Positions 1 through 8,646 of a stretch of DNA of 64,000 nt are shown piece after piece. Origin of the DNA: JBBEBE01 sp040882505. Lineage in GTDB: Bacteria > Bacteroidota > Rhodothermia > Balneolales > Balneolaceae. Position 1 is the first letter of the stretch, and each line of letters opens with the position of its first letter. The DNA is taken from the NCBI GenBank assembly GCA_040882505.1, contig JBBEBE010000008.1, positions 357,682 to 421,681 on the forward strand, read 5' to 3'. Position numbers and translations under genes: made by a program. The notes below the pieces were generated by a model. The model was not told the DNA's origin and did not search any database. It saw only the letters and a program-made list of their open reading frames with translations.

Positions 1-2768
1 TTGATAAACCCGCTCTGCTCGGCTCCCAGAATGTCCCCGGCACCCCGAATGTCGAGGTCACGCATGGCAATATTGAAGCCGGACCCCAGATCCGAAAACT
101 CTTCAAGAGCCATCAGTCGTTTTCTGGCGTCACTCGTGAGCGTCTGGATCGGAGGAGTGAGGAGGTAGCAGTACGCTTTTCGATTGGATCGACCGACCCG
201 ACCCCGTAATTGGTGCAACTCAGAAAGACCGAAGTGGTTGGCGTTGTTGATCAGAATGGTATTGGCATTGCCGATGTCGATTCCGTTTTCGACAATGTTG
301 GTCGAGACCAGTACATCGAATTTGTGATTGTAGAAGTCGTGAATGATACGCTCGAGTTGGGCAGGTTGCATTTGTCCATGCCCGTGCCGGACCCGAATTC
401 CCGGGATCAAGCCACGAATGACATCGGCCATCTGTTCAATGTTCTTGACCCGATTGTGAATAAAGAAGACCTGCCCCCCACGTGACTGCTCGAGCAGGAT
501 GGCATCCCGGATGAGATCTTGATTGAAGCTGTGAATCTCGGTGTAGACGGGTTGTCGATTGGGAGGTGGCGTATGAATGAGGCTCAGGTCGCGTGCACCC
601 ATCAGCGAGAACTGCAGGGTTCTCGGAATGGGAGTCGCTGTGAGGGTCAGAACATCCAGACTGGCTCGAAGCTCTTTGAGGCGCTCCTTGACCTGAACAC
701 CAAAACGTTGCTCTTCGTCAATAACCATGAGGCCAAGCTCTTTGAATTCAATATCCTTGGATACGATTCGGTGCGTACCGATCAGGATGTCGACCTGTCC
801 CTCTTTCAGACGTTCGATGACCTCTTTCTGCTCTGCGGTGCTTCGGAATCGGGAGAGAACTTCGATTTCGATCGGGAATCCATCCATCCGTTTCCGGAAT
901 GTCAGATAGTGTTGGTCGGCGAGAAGCGTCGTCGGTACCAGGATGGCGACCTGTTTTTGATCCATCACGGCCTTGAATGCCGCCCGAATTGCCACTTCGG
1001 TTTTGCCGAATCCGACATCTCCACATACGAGACGATCCATCGGTTGTTCCGACTCCATGTCACGCTTGACAGCTTCAATAGCGGCCATTTGATCCGGGGT
1101 CTCTTCGAATTCGAACCGCGCCTCCATCTCTTTCTGCCAGGAATTGTCGGGTTGGTATGAGTGGGCTTTCTGTGCTTTTCGTTTGGCGTACAGCTCAATC
1201 AACTCCCGGGCGATGTCCTTGACCTTCGTGCGGGTTCGACTCTTCTTTTTGGCCCATTCACCCGACCCGAGTTTGGTGATTTTCGGGGCATTCCCCTCTT
1301 TCCCGGAGTATTTCTGGAGCTTGTGGAGGCTGGAGACATTCACATAGAGGGTAGAGTTCTCCTGATAGGTGAGAACGGCCACCTCTTGAAGGCTCTTCTT
1401 TACTTCAATGGTCTTGAATCCCGAAAACGTACCGATCCCGTAATCTACATGAACAACGTAGTCGCCCACATTCAGATCCCGCAACTCTTTGAAGGAGAGT
1501 CCGCCCCGAACCCGCTTCTTTTTCTTGAGAGCAGGTCTGTGGTACCGGTTGAAGATCTGGTGATCCGTGAGCAGTCCGATCTTTTGGTCGGGAAGAAGGA
1601 ATCCCTCATGCAAATCGGCCGTGGTCATCCGGTAGTTGAACCCTTCCCGGGACTCCTGAAGGAGCTCCTCGAATCGTTCTCGCTGGGCATCGGTCGAACA
1701 GCAGATCCAGAGGTCGTATCCCTCACCGGTCCGTCGACGAATCTCTTCCCGAAGCAGGGAAAAGCTGCCATTGATTTCGGGATGAGCCGTGGCGTTCAGC
1801 GTGAGCGTGGTATCCACGGCTTCAATCTGCTCAGAGAAGGTCCCCGTTACAAAGAGCGGGTACGCGTTCATGGCGTCTTGTAACGCCCGGGCAGAGAGCC
1901 ATTCGTTGTCCGGAGCAGGAAGCGGTTCATCGCTCTTGTTATGAATGTCGACGGCCTGATTGTAGATCTCGTCCAGACGGGCGAGGACAAGGTCGGGTTC
2001 ATGCAGAATCAGAAGAGTGTCGTCGGGGAGGTACTCGAGCAGACTCTCCTTGATCCCGTCCTCGGGTGTGGTGGTTGCAGGTGTGAATCTCGCCTCGTTC
2101 AGAAAGGAGATGGATCGCTGGGAATCGGCGTCGAATTCCCGGATCGATTCAATCTCGTCACCAAAAAATTCAATTCGGACCGGGTAGTCGGCTGTATACG
2201 GATAGATATCGAAAATCCCCCCCCGAGAGGCGAATTCGCCAGGTTCTGCCACAAAACGGACCGATTCGTAGCCCAGAGAATCGAGCGATGTTTTCAGGGA
2301 GTCAAGGGTGTGGTGTTCGCCTTGGGAAATTGTGAGTGTAAGAGCGTGGAATGCGGTGGGAGAGATCAACTTTTCTGCGATGGCCTCTGCGCTGGTAAAG
2401 AGAAGAGGCTGGTGTCGATCCTGGACAGCATCCAGGACATCGGCGCGTTCGACAGAAGAGGAGAGATCGGTAACCTGTTCTCGATCGTACGGTTTCTTGT
2501 GAGTCGCCGGGAATAACAACGGATGCAGATCGGCGTCAATTTGCGAGAGATCGGATGCCATGGATGCCGATATCTGCGGATCGGCAGAGACCATGAGTAT
2601 CGGACGGCCCAATCGAATCAATTCACGAATCCAGTAGCTGAACGAGGAGCCACGGAACTGGCGAAGTTCAATCGTCGATGGGTGTTCAATCCACATCCGG
2701 AGTTGATCCGTGTCGGCCAATTTCTGGATGGCCGTCTGAAGCGAGGTGTGAAGAAGTGCGTCACTCAT
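1..2768 (-). CDS. mfd: Transcription-repair coupling factor Mfd (C-terminus beyond window edge)
   Basis: Mfd removes RNA polymerase stalled at DNA lesions and recruits UvrA. The frame is open from an ATG at 2768 to the window edge, about 922 codons; family members are about 1100-1150 residues, so roughly the last 200 residues (the TRCF C-terminal domain) are missing here. Visible motifs include Walker A GDVGFGKT, the DEEQRFGV helicase box, TATPIPRTL, and near the edge the conserved stretch LEEFSDLGSGF followed by RDLDIRGAGDILG, typical of Mfd/RecG translocases. The N-terminal part has the UvrB-like domain (ASRGGIFDIYP). It starts 42 bases after the stop of the VWA gene and is probably co-transcribed with it. 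Identification is secure. Confidence 0.96.
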   Translation of the reverse strand, partial: MSDALLHTSLQTAIQKLADTDQLRMWIEHPSTIELRQFRGSSFSYWIRELIRLGRPILMVSADPQISASMASDLSQIDADLHPLLFPATHKKPYDREQVTDLSSSVERADVLDAVQDRHQPLLFTSAEAIAEKLISPTAFHALTLTISQGEHHTLDSLKTSLDSLGYESVRFVAEPGEFASRGGIFDIYPYTADYPVRIEFFGDEIESIREFDADSQRSISFLNEARFTPATTTPEDGIKESLLEYLPDDTLLILHEPDLVLARLDEIYNQAVDIHNKSDEPLPAPDNEWLSARALQDAMNAYPLFVTGTFSEQIEAVDTTLTLNATAHPEINGSFSLLREEIRRRTGEGYDLWICCSTDAQRERFEELLQESREGFNYRMTTADLHEGFLLPDQKIGLLTDHQIFNRYHRPALKKKKRVRGGLSFKELRDLNVGDYVVHVDYGIGTFSGFKTIEVKKSLQEVAVLTYQENSTLYVNVSSLHKLQKYSGKEGNAPKITKLGSGEWAKKKSRTRTKVKDIARELIELYAKRKAQKAHSYQPDNSWQKEMEARFEFEETPDQMAAIEAVKRDMESEQPMDRLVCGDVGFGKTEVAIRAAFKAVMDQKQVAILVPTTLLADQHYLTFRKRMDGFPIEIEVLSRFRSTAEQKEVIERLKEGQVDILIGTHRIVSKDIEFKELGLMVIDEEQRFGVQVKERLKELRASLDVLTLTATPIPRTLQFSLMGARDLSLIHTPPPNRQPVYTEIHSFNQDLIRDAILLEQSRGGQVFFIHNRVKNIEQMADVIRGLIPGIRVRHGHGQMQPAQLERIIHDFYNHKFDVLVSTNIVENGIDIGNANTILINNANHFGLSELHQLRGRVGRSNRKAYCYLLTPPIQTLTSDARKRLMALEEFSDLGSGFNIAMRDLDIRGAGDILGAEQSGFI

Positions 2769-2810
2769 GGTCTCAATGCGTCATCATGAAATTTCGGTAG
2801 AAGCTCCTGA

Positions 2811-3803
2811 TCACTCGACAACGGGCCGGAAGAGCCACTGTTCGGAAATGAGGGCCAGCATCCAGAGAAGAACGGCCGGAAGCAGAAACCTGTCATAGTG
2901 GTCTTCTCTGTCTGTATAGATAATCTCGTCAATTTCGCTCTGCTCCAGTTGATCGATCTCTTGGTAGATATCCGAGAGCTCGTCTGTATTGGTTGCCCGG
3001 AAATAGCGGCCTCCCGTCATGGTGGCAATCCGGGTGAGCATCTCTTCATCGATATTGACTTCAATATGTTGGTATCGAGTTCCGAAGACCGGGTCCCGAA
3101 TCGGATAGGGAGCGGTACCACGTGTCCCCACACCGATGGTGTAGATTCGAATATTGTGGGTGGCGGCCAATTCGCCAGCCGTCAATGGATCAATCTCTCC
3201 TGCATTGTTGAGACCGTCCGTGAGCAGAATGATGATCCGGCTCACGGCATCACTCTCCCGTAGTCGATTGATGGCCGTTGCAATGCCGAGACCGATGGCC
3301 GTACCATCTTGTACCATCCCTACGTCAATTTCCTGCAATCGATTCTGGATCAGTTGTTGATCCAGCGTCGGAGGGACCGCCGTAAAGCTCTGTCTGGCAA
3401 ACACATTGATTCCCACTCGATCATGCGTGCGGCGAGTGACGAAATCGGAGGCGATCTGTTTGGCGGCTACCAACCGGTTTGGTTCGAAATCTTCGGCCAG
3501 CATGGAAGACGAGATATCCATGGATAGAACGATTTCAATGCCTTCGACCTGCTGTTCAACGGTCGAAAATTGTGTTTGTGGACGGGCAAGGGCCAGAATG
3601 ATCAGTCCCAGTCCGCACAAATAGAATGCGGGAGCGATCCAGCGGGCCCGAATCCGGAGTGTCTTGGGAAGATCACGAGCTGTTTGGACGGCCGTGAACA
3701 GAAGTACAGGATGGCGATGGCGGAGGAGACGCCAGATCCAAAGCCCGCCCAATACAGGAAGCAGAAGCAAGAGCCAAAAGAAGTGTGGATCTGCCCATGT
3801 CAT
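2811..3803 (-). CDS. BatA-type VWA-domain membrane protein
   Basis: A 330-residue protein with a hydrophobic N-terminal segment (residues about 8-25), a second membrane segment (about 55-73), a von Willebrand factor A domain and a C-terminal membrane helix (about 305-325). The metal-ion-dependent adhesion site is present as DISSS, with the downstream TDG motif (LLTDGLNN). This is the layout of the Bacteroides aerotolerance protein BatA, in which the VWA domain sits in the periplasm between membrane anchors. The start codon overlaps the stop of the upstream membrane protein as ATGA, indicating translational coupling. No MoxR ATPase, its usual partner, is visible in the window. The family is clear; the biological role of Bat proteins is poorly known. 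Confidence 0.88.
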   Translation of the reverse strand: MTWADPHFFWLLLLLPVLGGLWIWRLLRHRHPVLLFTAVQTARDLPKTLRIRARWIAPAFYLCGLGLIILALARPQTQFSTVEQQVEGIEIVLSMDISSSMLAEDFEPNRLVAAKQIASDFVTRRTHDRVGINVFARQSFTAVPPTLDQQLIQNRLQEIDVGMVQDGTAIGLGIATAINRLRESDAVSRIIILLTDGLNNAGEIDPLTAGELAATHNIRIYTIGVGTRGTAPYPIRDPVFGTRYQHIEVNIDEEMLTRIATMTGGRYFRATNTDELSDIYQEIDQLEQSEIDEIIYTDREDHYDRFLLPAVLLWMLALISEQWLFRPVVE

Positions 3804-4864
3804 GGTTGATCCTCCGACAGATCCAGGGATTCAGATACCATGGATTCGGTTGGCCTGCTACGTGAATGGTCTGCACGCAGACGCTCGATTTTCTGCAGAT
3901 CTTCGGTTCGTGCAATCTGGAGAAATTGGAGGGCAGCCTGTCTAAGATTTTGGATGTCCTCAATGGTTGGCTGGTAGCGGGCAAATTTGATACGATCGGC
4001 AAGCAGGAAGAGGTCGCGAAGGGAGCGAATGACAAGTTCTTTTGCCGGCCACTCCCTGAGACTCCGGAGGATTTCACTGGAGGTTAGTTCCAGCGCTTGA
4101 ATATCGTATACACGCTCCAGATACGTACGGACAGCGTTCCCGAGTTCAACAGTCGAGGGAGTCGGATTGTGAATCAACTCTGAAGGTGGAGTGGATGTTG
4201 CTCTCTGAATGGATCGTTCCAACTCCCGAAGAGGATCCACAAATGGACGGGGTGGGATCGAAACAGAGGGAACAGGTTCTTCTTGATGATTGCGATATCG
4301 ATGATAGAGCCAGAAACCGATGATGCAGGCAATGAACAAGAGGAGGAGCCAAGGCCAGATCCGGCGGGCAAAATCATAGAGGGGCTTCAGCGGGCGAAAC
4401 TCTGCGTCCGGTTCGGTAATGGAACGAAAGTAGAGGGGAAGCTCCGGGCTGTGCAGTGAGAGCGTATCACCGGATGCGGTCTGCAGATAGATCGATACTG
4501 AAGAGAGAGTCGTGTCCTGTACCCCAAAATATTGGAGGCGGAAGCGGAGGCTGTCCCGATTCTCAAGCGGCTGGAAACGTTCGCGAGCAAGAAGGTGAAT
4601 ATCGTCGGTTTCCAGGGACTCTCCGTCAGGAAGAGAGAGGATCTCTTCATTGGACTCTCGCTGGAGAACCAGGATAAGATGAAACGGTTCACCGACTTCA
4701 ACAGAGTCTTGATCCATATAGGTGTGAAGCTGTTGTGCCCGAATGGTTTCTGTCATGGATAGAGCCATCCAGAGCCAGACGAGCATCAGGGCGGCTGGTT
4801 GGAACCGATTGGATCGGCAACGGTATAAACGTCGATCAGTGGTGCTTCTCTGCATCGTATTCAT
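3800..4864 (-). CDS. BatD/DUF4381-like membrane protein of the VWA locus
   Basis: Exported protein with a probable signal peptide (hydrophobic run ending at about MTETIRAQQ), a periplasmic beta-rich domain of about 150 residues, one membrane helix (RIWPWLLLLFIACIIGF) and a cytoplasmic tail of about 150 residues. This organisation, directly upstream of BatA with an ATGA overlap, matches the BatD-like or DUF4381-type partner in moxR-DUF58-VWA loci. An in-frame ATG at 4909 would add 15 residues before the start chosen here; a third ATG lies at 4855. No catalytic motif is visible, and a role as scaffold or ligand-binding partner of the VWA protein is inference from context. Confidence 0.7.
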   Translation of the reverse strand: MNTMQRSTTDRRLYRCRSNRFQPAALMLVWLWMALSMTETIRAQQLHTYMDQDSVEVGEPFHLILVLQRESNEEILSLPDGESLETDDIHLLARERFQPLENRDSLRFRLQYFGVQDTTLSSVSIYLQTASGDTLSLHSPELPLYFRSITEPDAEFRPLKPLYDFARRIWPWLLLLFIACIIGFWLYHRYRNHQEEPVPSVSIPPRPFVDPLRELERSIQRATSTPPSELIHNPTPSTVELGNAVRTYLERVYDIQALELTSSEILRSLREWPAKELVIRSLRDLFLLADRIKFARYQPTIEDIQNLRQAALQFLQIARTEDLQKIERLRADHSRSRPTESMVSESLDLSEDQP

Positions 4865-5124
4865 CAAAGGGAATGAAAATACAACGAAATGACCGATCGA
4901 AAAAACCAAATCTTGCTTGAATGATCAAAAATTCAACCTCTTATTTTATAAATTATTACATATTTTTTTGGTGAATGGTTGTGTAATTGAATTCCATAAT
5001 CATTATAATTTGCGAATTCATATGGAGATTCATGGATCACGCGCGAAGGACGATATCGGAGCGACTTCATGAAAGTTGACGGAAATTTCGTGTAACTAGT
5101 TGGTAAACAATTCACTGAAGGAAC

Positions 5125-6441
5125 ATGACCCACGCTTTTCGCCCCGGAACACTCCCTGTTTTCGTGATCTTTTTCGGGCTCCTGTCCTGTACATCCCCTG
5201 ATTCTCCCGACGGTCAAACGAATCGGGGAGAAGTGGTTTCAGATGTCCAACAATCTCCCGAGCCAGCTCCGAATTTGGATGAGTTCGGAGTGAATCTGGA
5301 CAAGTACGAAGTAGAGGAGGGGAAAATAGGTCGTGGTGAAAGTCTCTATGTTTTGCTGAGTCGCCGCGGCGTTTCGCCTCTTCAGATTGACCGGATTCAG
5401 AGGGAGGCCTCCAATGAAGCCAATCTCCGCAACATGCGTACAGGGGATACCTATCGGCTGTATGTTGAGGATGGCGTACCCAGTGGATTTGTCTGGCAGA
5501 TGGATCGGTTGGAATATTTGCGACTGCAGTGGGACGAATCGACGGTCATGGCCGATCGCGGCGAATTCGAAACACGGACGGTACGAACCTATGCATCCGG
5601 TACCATCGATCAATCCCTCTATCTGACTCTTCAGGAACAGAATGTTCCTCAATTGCTCGCTTCCGAAATTGCCGATATCTATGCATGGGAGATCAACTTT
5701 TTTGCTCTTCGAAAGGGAGACTCGTTCAAAGCGATTTATGATGAAATTTATGTGGGTGATGAACGGTACGCAATCGGGCGTGTGCACTCCGCGGAATTTG
5801 TCCATCGGGGACAGGTTCACAAGGCCTACTATTTTGAAGGCGAGGACCAAGAGGGATACTACAATGAGCGGGGAGAGAGTTTGGAGAGAGATCTTCTGAT
5901 GGCACCGTTTCGTTACAACCAACGCGTCAGTTCGAACTTTTCACAGAGTCGAATGCATCCCATACTGAATCGTCGGCGCCCTCATCATGGTGTGGATTAT
6001 GCGGCTCCCCATGGTACACCGATCATTGCTGTCGGGGACGGAACCGTACGGGAAGCCAGATACCGTGGCGGAAACGGGAATATTGTCCAGATAGAACACA
6101 ACAGCGTCTACAAGACGGCTTATTTACACATGAGTCGTTTTGCAGACGGGGTTCGACCCGGAACGCAGGTACGTCAGGGACAAGTGATTGGATATGTGGG
6201 TTCCACCGGGCTCGCAACCGGCCCGCATGTCTGTTACCGCCTCTACAAACATGGTCAGCCGGTTAATTCACGAACTGTGGATTTACCGGTTTCCGAAAGC
6301 TTGGCCGAACCATATCACGCAGAGTTTGAACAGTTGCGAATCGAGTTCGACTATCTGCTGACGGCGATCGACCGGCCAGAACATCGGGAAGAGCTTTTCA
6401 GTAGTCTTGTCCCGTCCGATCAGTACCGCGCAGACCGTTGA
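5125..6441 (+). CDS. M23-family metallopeptidase lipoprotein
   Basis: Cell-wall peptidase of 438 residues. The N-terminus is a lipoprotein signal (FFGLLSC lipobox), followed by a region resembling the LysM/OapA-like part of M23 peptidases (GRGESLYVLLSRRGVS) and a C-terminal LytM domain. Zinc ligands are visible: the first His and Asp in HHGVDYAAPHGTP, and the His pair region ATGPHVCYRLYKHGQ (HxH-type motif reads HVCYR, so the second ligand position deserves a check). A GAAGGA ribosome site lies 2 bases before the ATG region at 5117-5122. Its 3' end overlaps the convergent DUF58 gene by 22 bases. It likely cuts peptidoglycan cross-links from the outer-membrane side. Confidence 0.9.
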   Translation: MTHAFRPGTLPVFVIFFGLLSCTSPDSPDGQTNRGEVVSDVQQSPEPAPNLDEFGVNLDKYEVEEGKIGRGESLYVLLSRRGVSPLQIDRIQREASNEANLRNMRTGDTYRLYVEDGVPSGFVWQMDRLEYLRLQWDESTVMADRGEFETRTVRTYASGTIDQSLYLTLQEQNVPQLLASEIADIYAWEINFFALRKGDSFKAIYDEIYVGDERYAIGRVHSAEFVHRGQVHKAYYFEGEDQEGYYNERGESLERDLLMAPFRYNQRVSSNFSQSRMHPILNRRRPHHGVDYAAPHGTPIIAVGDGTVREARYRGGNGNIVQIEHNSVYKTAYLHMSRFADGVRPGTQVRQGQVIGYVGSTGLATGPHVCYRLYKHGQPVNSRTVDLPVSESLAEPYHAEFEQLRIEFDYLLTAIDRPEHREELFSSLVPSDQYRADR

Positions 6442-7307
6442 AGAAAGAATTGACTCAGAGGCTGGATCCAGGGTCGATTGGTCGACAACTTCACATGGTC
6501 GATGCTTGATCGTCGAAAAAGCTGTTCAATGAACGCTCTTTTCTCTTCTTGACGCTGCTTGAAGGCGTGGCGCACGCGTCGACTCGAGCTGTCGATCCAT
6601 GCCGACTCCCCGTTTTCGGGGTCACGAACGGGGATCAATCCGAGATCGGGTAGCTCTATCTCCATCGGATCTTCGATACGCAGTGCCACCAAGTCGTGTC
6701 GCTGGTGGGTGATTCGCAGCTCTTTTTCAAAATCGGGAGCCTCGAAATCGGAGAGAAGCGTGACAATGGCGCGACGCTTGAGTACCCGATTCATGTAGCG
6801 AAGTGCCCCCGCCAGGTCGGTTCCCTGCGTTGTCGGGCGGGCGACGATCAGTTCACGAATCAACCGAAGGATGTGGGTTTTCCCCTTTTTTGGGGGGATC
6901 AGCTTCAGAATCTGGTCGCCGAACAGCAGAAGTCCCACCTTGTCTCCATTGCTGATGGCACTATAGGCAAGCAATGCACTCACTTCACCCGCCAATTCCA
7001 ATCGACTCTGGTTTCCACTCCCAAAAATGGAACTACCCGAGACATCCAGACAGATCATCAAGGTCTGTTCACGCTCCTCTTCGAATATTTTCACGAAGGG
7101 TTCACCGGTACGCGCCGTGACATTCCAGTCAATCTGCCGGATATCGTCTCCGTAGCTGTAGGCACGAACTTCCGAAAAGGCCATTCCCCGTCCCTTGAAG
7201 GCAGACTGATATTCGCCGCCAAAAAGAGATTGAACCAATCCCCGAGTCCGGATCTCCATCGTTCGGACTCGTTTGAGGATGTCTGCAGGTGAGGGTGGTG
7301 ACTCCAT
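6420..7307 (-). CDS. DUF58 domain protein
   Basis: A 295-residue protein with the conserved DUF58 signature (FKGRGMAFSEVRAY, GDDIRQIDWNVTART) and a VWA-like fold (CLDVSGSS acts as a DxSxS-type site). DUF58 proteins are usually encoded between a MoxR AAA ATPase and VWA membrane proteins, and here the BatA-type pair lies 1.5 kb downstream on the same strand, separated by the oppositely oriented M23 gene. I chose the ATG at 7307 because the family consensus begins a few residues later (ADILKRVRTMEIRTRGLV); an in-frame ATG at 7388 would add 27 unlike residues. The start is 83 bases after the permease stop, so an operon with it is plausible. Confidence 0.87.
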   Translation of the reverse strand: MESPPSPADILKRVRTMEIRTRGLVQSLFGGEYQSAFKGRGMAFSEVRAYSYGDDIRQIDWNVTARTGEPFVKIFEEEREQTLMICLDVSGSSIFGSGNQSRLELAGEVSALLAYSAISNGDKVGLLLFGDQILKLIPPKKGKTHILRLIRELIVARPTTQGTDLAGALRYMNRVLKRRAIVTLLSDFEAPDFEKELRITHQRHDLVALRIEDPMEIELPDLGLIPVRDPENGESAWIDSSSRRVRHAFKQRQEEKRAFIEQLFRRSSIDHVKLSTNRPWIQPLSQFFLQRSARY

Positions 7308-7390
7308 CTGGATTCGAATTTCAACGTCAAGGTTGAGTGAACGGAGGCGGTTCAGCCCGTTGTGTCCCCGTCCACAGAATGATAGCAACT

Positions 7391-8620
7391 CTAATTATGA
7401 AAGGACAGAACACGAATGGGATCGGTCCGGGAAGCGACGCGAGCCGGAAACCAGGAAGCAATCAGGGAAAGCGCGAGTGTCACGACCGAAACGATGAGAA
7501 AATCAATCATGTGAGGTTCGACAGGTGCATGTGTCATGTAGTAGTTTTGCTGAGAGAGCGGGATCACCTGCCATGTGGCTTGAATCCAATTGAACAAAAC
7601 GGCGATCCCGATGCCGAGAGCAAGACCCGCCAGTGCAACCATGAGACCTTCGAGCATGAAGATTCGTCGAATCACCCGATTTCGGGCGCCCATGGTTTTG
7701 AGAATTCCAATGTCCCGGGTGCGCTCGAGAACCATGATGAGCAGGGTTCCGATCAGATTGAACGCAGCGATAATGACCATCACACTGATGACCAACGGAA
7801 TGGTCTGCTCCTGAAGGTCGATCCATGCAAAGATGTTTCGGTGCTGCTGAAAGATGCTTTCGGCAAGCAGAGGGAAGGGGAGTTCGCGATCCAGCCGTTG
7901 ACGGACATCCTCTATCCGGTCCGGGTTCACGGTGTTGAGTTCGACAGCCGTGGCATGGTGACTCTCCATACGGAAAAGTCTGCGAACCGGATCGATCGGA
8001 GCCAGTGCAAACGCGCCATCGAACCGTTCAATGCCGGTTTCATAAATACCGGTCAGTTCGAACTGGACAATTTCCGGGGAGTGGAGAGGCCCGGGAATTC
8101 CATCGACCGTAAAGAGGGTGATCCGGTCTCCGATCTCTGCGCGAAGAGATCGTGCAAGCGGTTGTCCCAAAAGGATGGGAGGGAGTTCACGATCTCCCTG
8201 CTGGAGTTGGTAGGCCCCTTCCCGGATGTAGGATCTCAGATCCGTGACATCTCCGTTGTCGGGTTGAACCCCTTTGAGCAAGGTTCCACTGATGTCGGAA
8301 CGGGATTGAATCATGACTTCTCCGCTCACCACAGGTGTGGCGCGAAGAATGTCGTCCATGCCGAGCAGGTGCTGGCTCAGGGTGTCGGCTTGCGAGAGTG
8401 AGCCGGTCGCGGTGGACTGAACCGTAATGTCGGGTGCAAATCCGTGAACTTTCTCCTCGATTGCGGCTTTAAAGCCGTGCACAATGGAGAGTGAGATCAG
8501 CAAACCGGCAGCCCCGACGGCAATTCCACCAATGGCGATGATCTTGACAAACGAAAGAAAGCGAGAGCCTTGTCTCTTTCCTTTGAAGTAACGTCGGGCC
8601 AGATGAAGTTCCAGTTTCAC
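7391..8620 (-). CDS. LolC/LolE-family lipoprotein-releasing ABC permease
   Basis: A 409-residue inner-membrane permease: one N-terminal helix (about 25-48), a periplasmic MacB-like core domain of about 220 residues, then three FtsX-type helices in the C-terminal third. The N-terminus (ELHLARRYFKGKR) and the FtsX region (GILKTMGARNRVIRRIF) are typical of LolC/E, which with the LolD ATPase extracts outer-membrane lipoproteins from the inner membrane. A LolD-like ATPase is encoded about 13 kb away at 21289-21999. It starts 26 bases after lysS ends and is likely in the same transcript. Only one LolC/E-type permease is seen in the window. Confidence 0.9.
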   Translation of the reverse strand: MKLELHLARRYFKGKRQGSRFLSFVKIIAIGGIAVGAAGLLISLSIVHGFKAAIEEKVHGFAPDITVQSTATGSLSQADTLSQHLLGMDDILRATPVVSGEVMIQSRSDISGTLLKGVQPDNGDVTDLRSYIREGAYQLQQGDRELPPILLGQPLARSLRAEIGDRITLFTVDGIPGPLHSPEIVQFELTGIYETGIERFDGAFALAPIDPVRRLFRMESHHATAVELNTVNPDRIEDVRQRLDRELPFPLLAESIFQQHRNIFAWIDLQEQTIPLVISVMVIIAAFNLIGTLLIMVLERTRDIGILKTMGARNRVIRRIFMLEGLMVALAGLALGIGIAVLFNWIQATWQVIPLSQQNYYMTHAPVEPHMIDFLIVSVVTLALSLIASWFPARVASRTDPIRVLSFHN

Positions 8621-8646
8621 AAATCTTCTCGATCAGGGATTCGGGG

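Noticed and set aside
519..1883. Plus-strand open frames opposite mfd
   Set aside because: They shadow a well-supported mfd frame with all helicase motifs.
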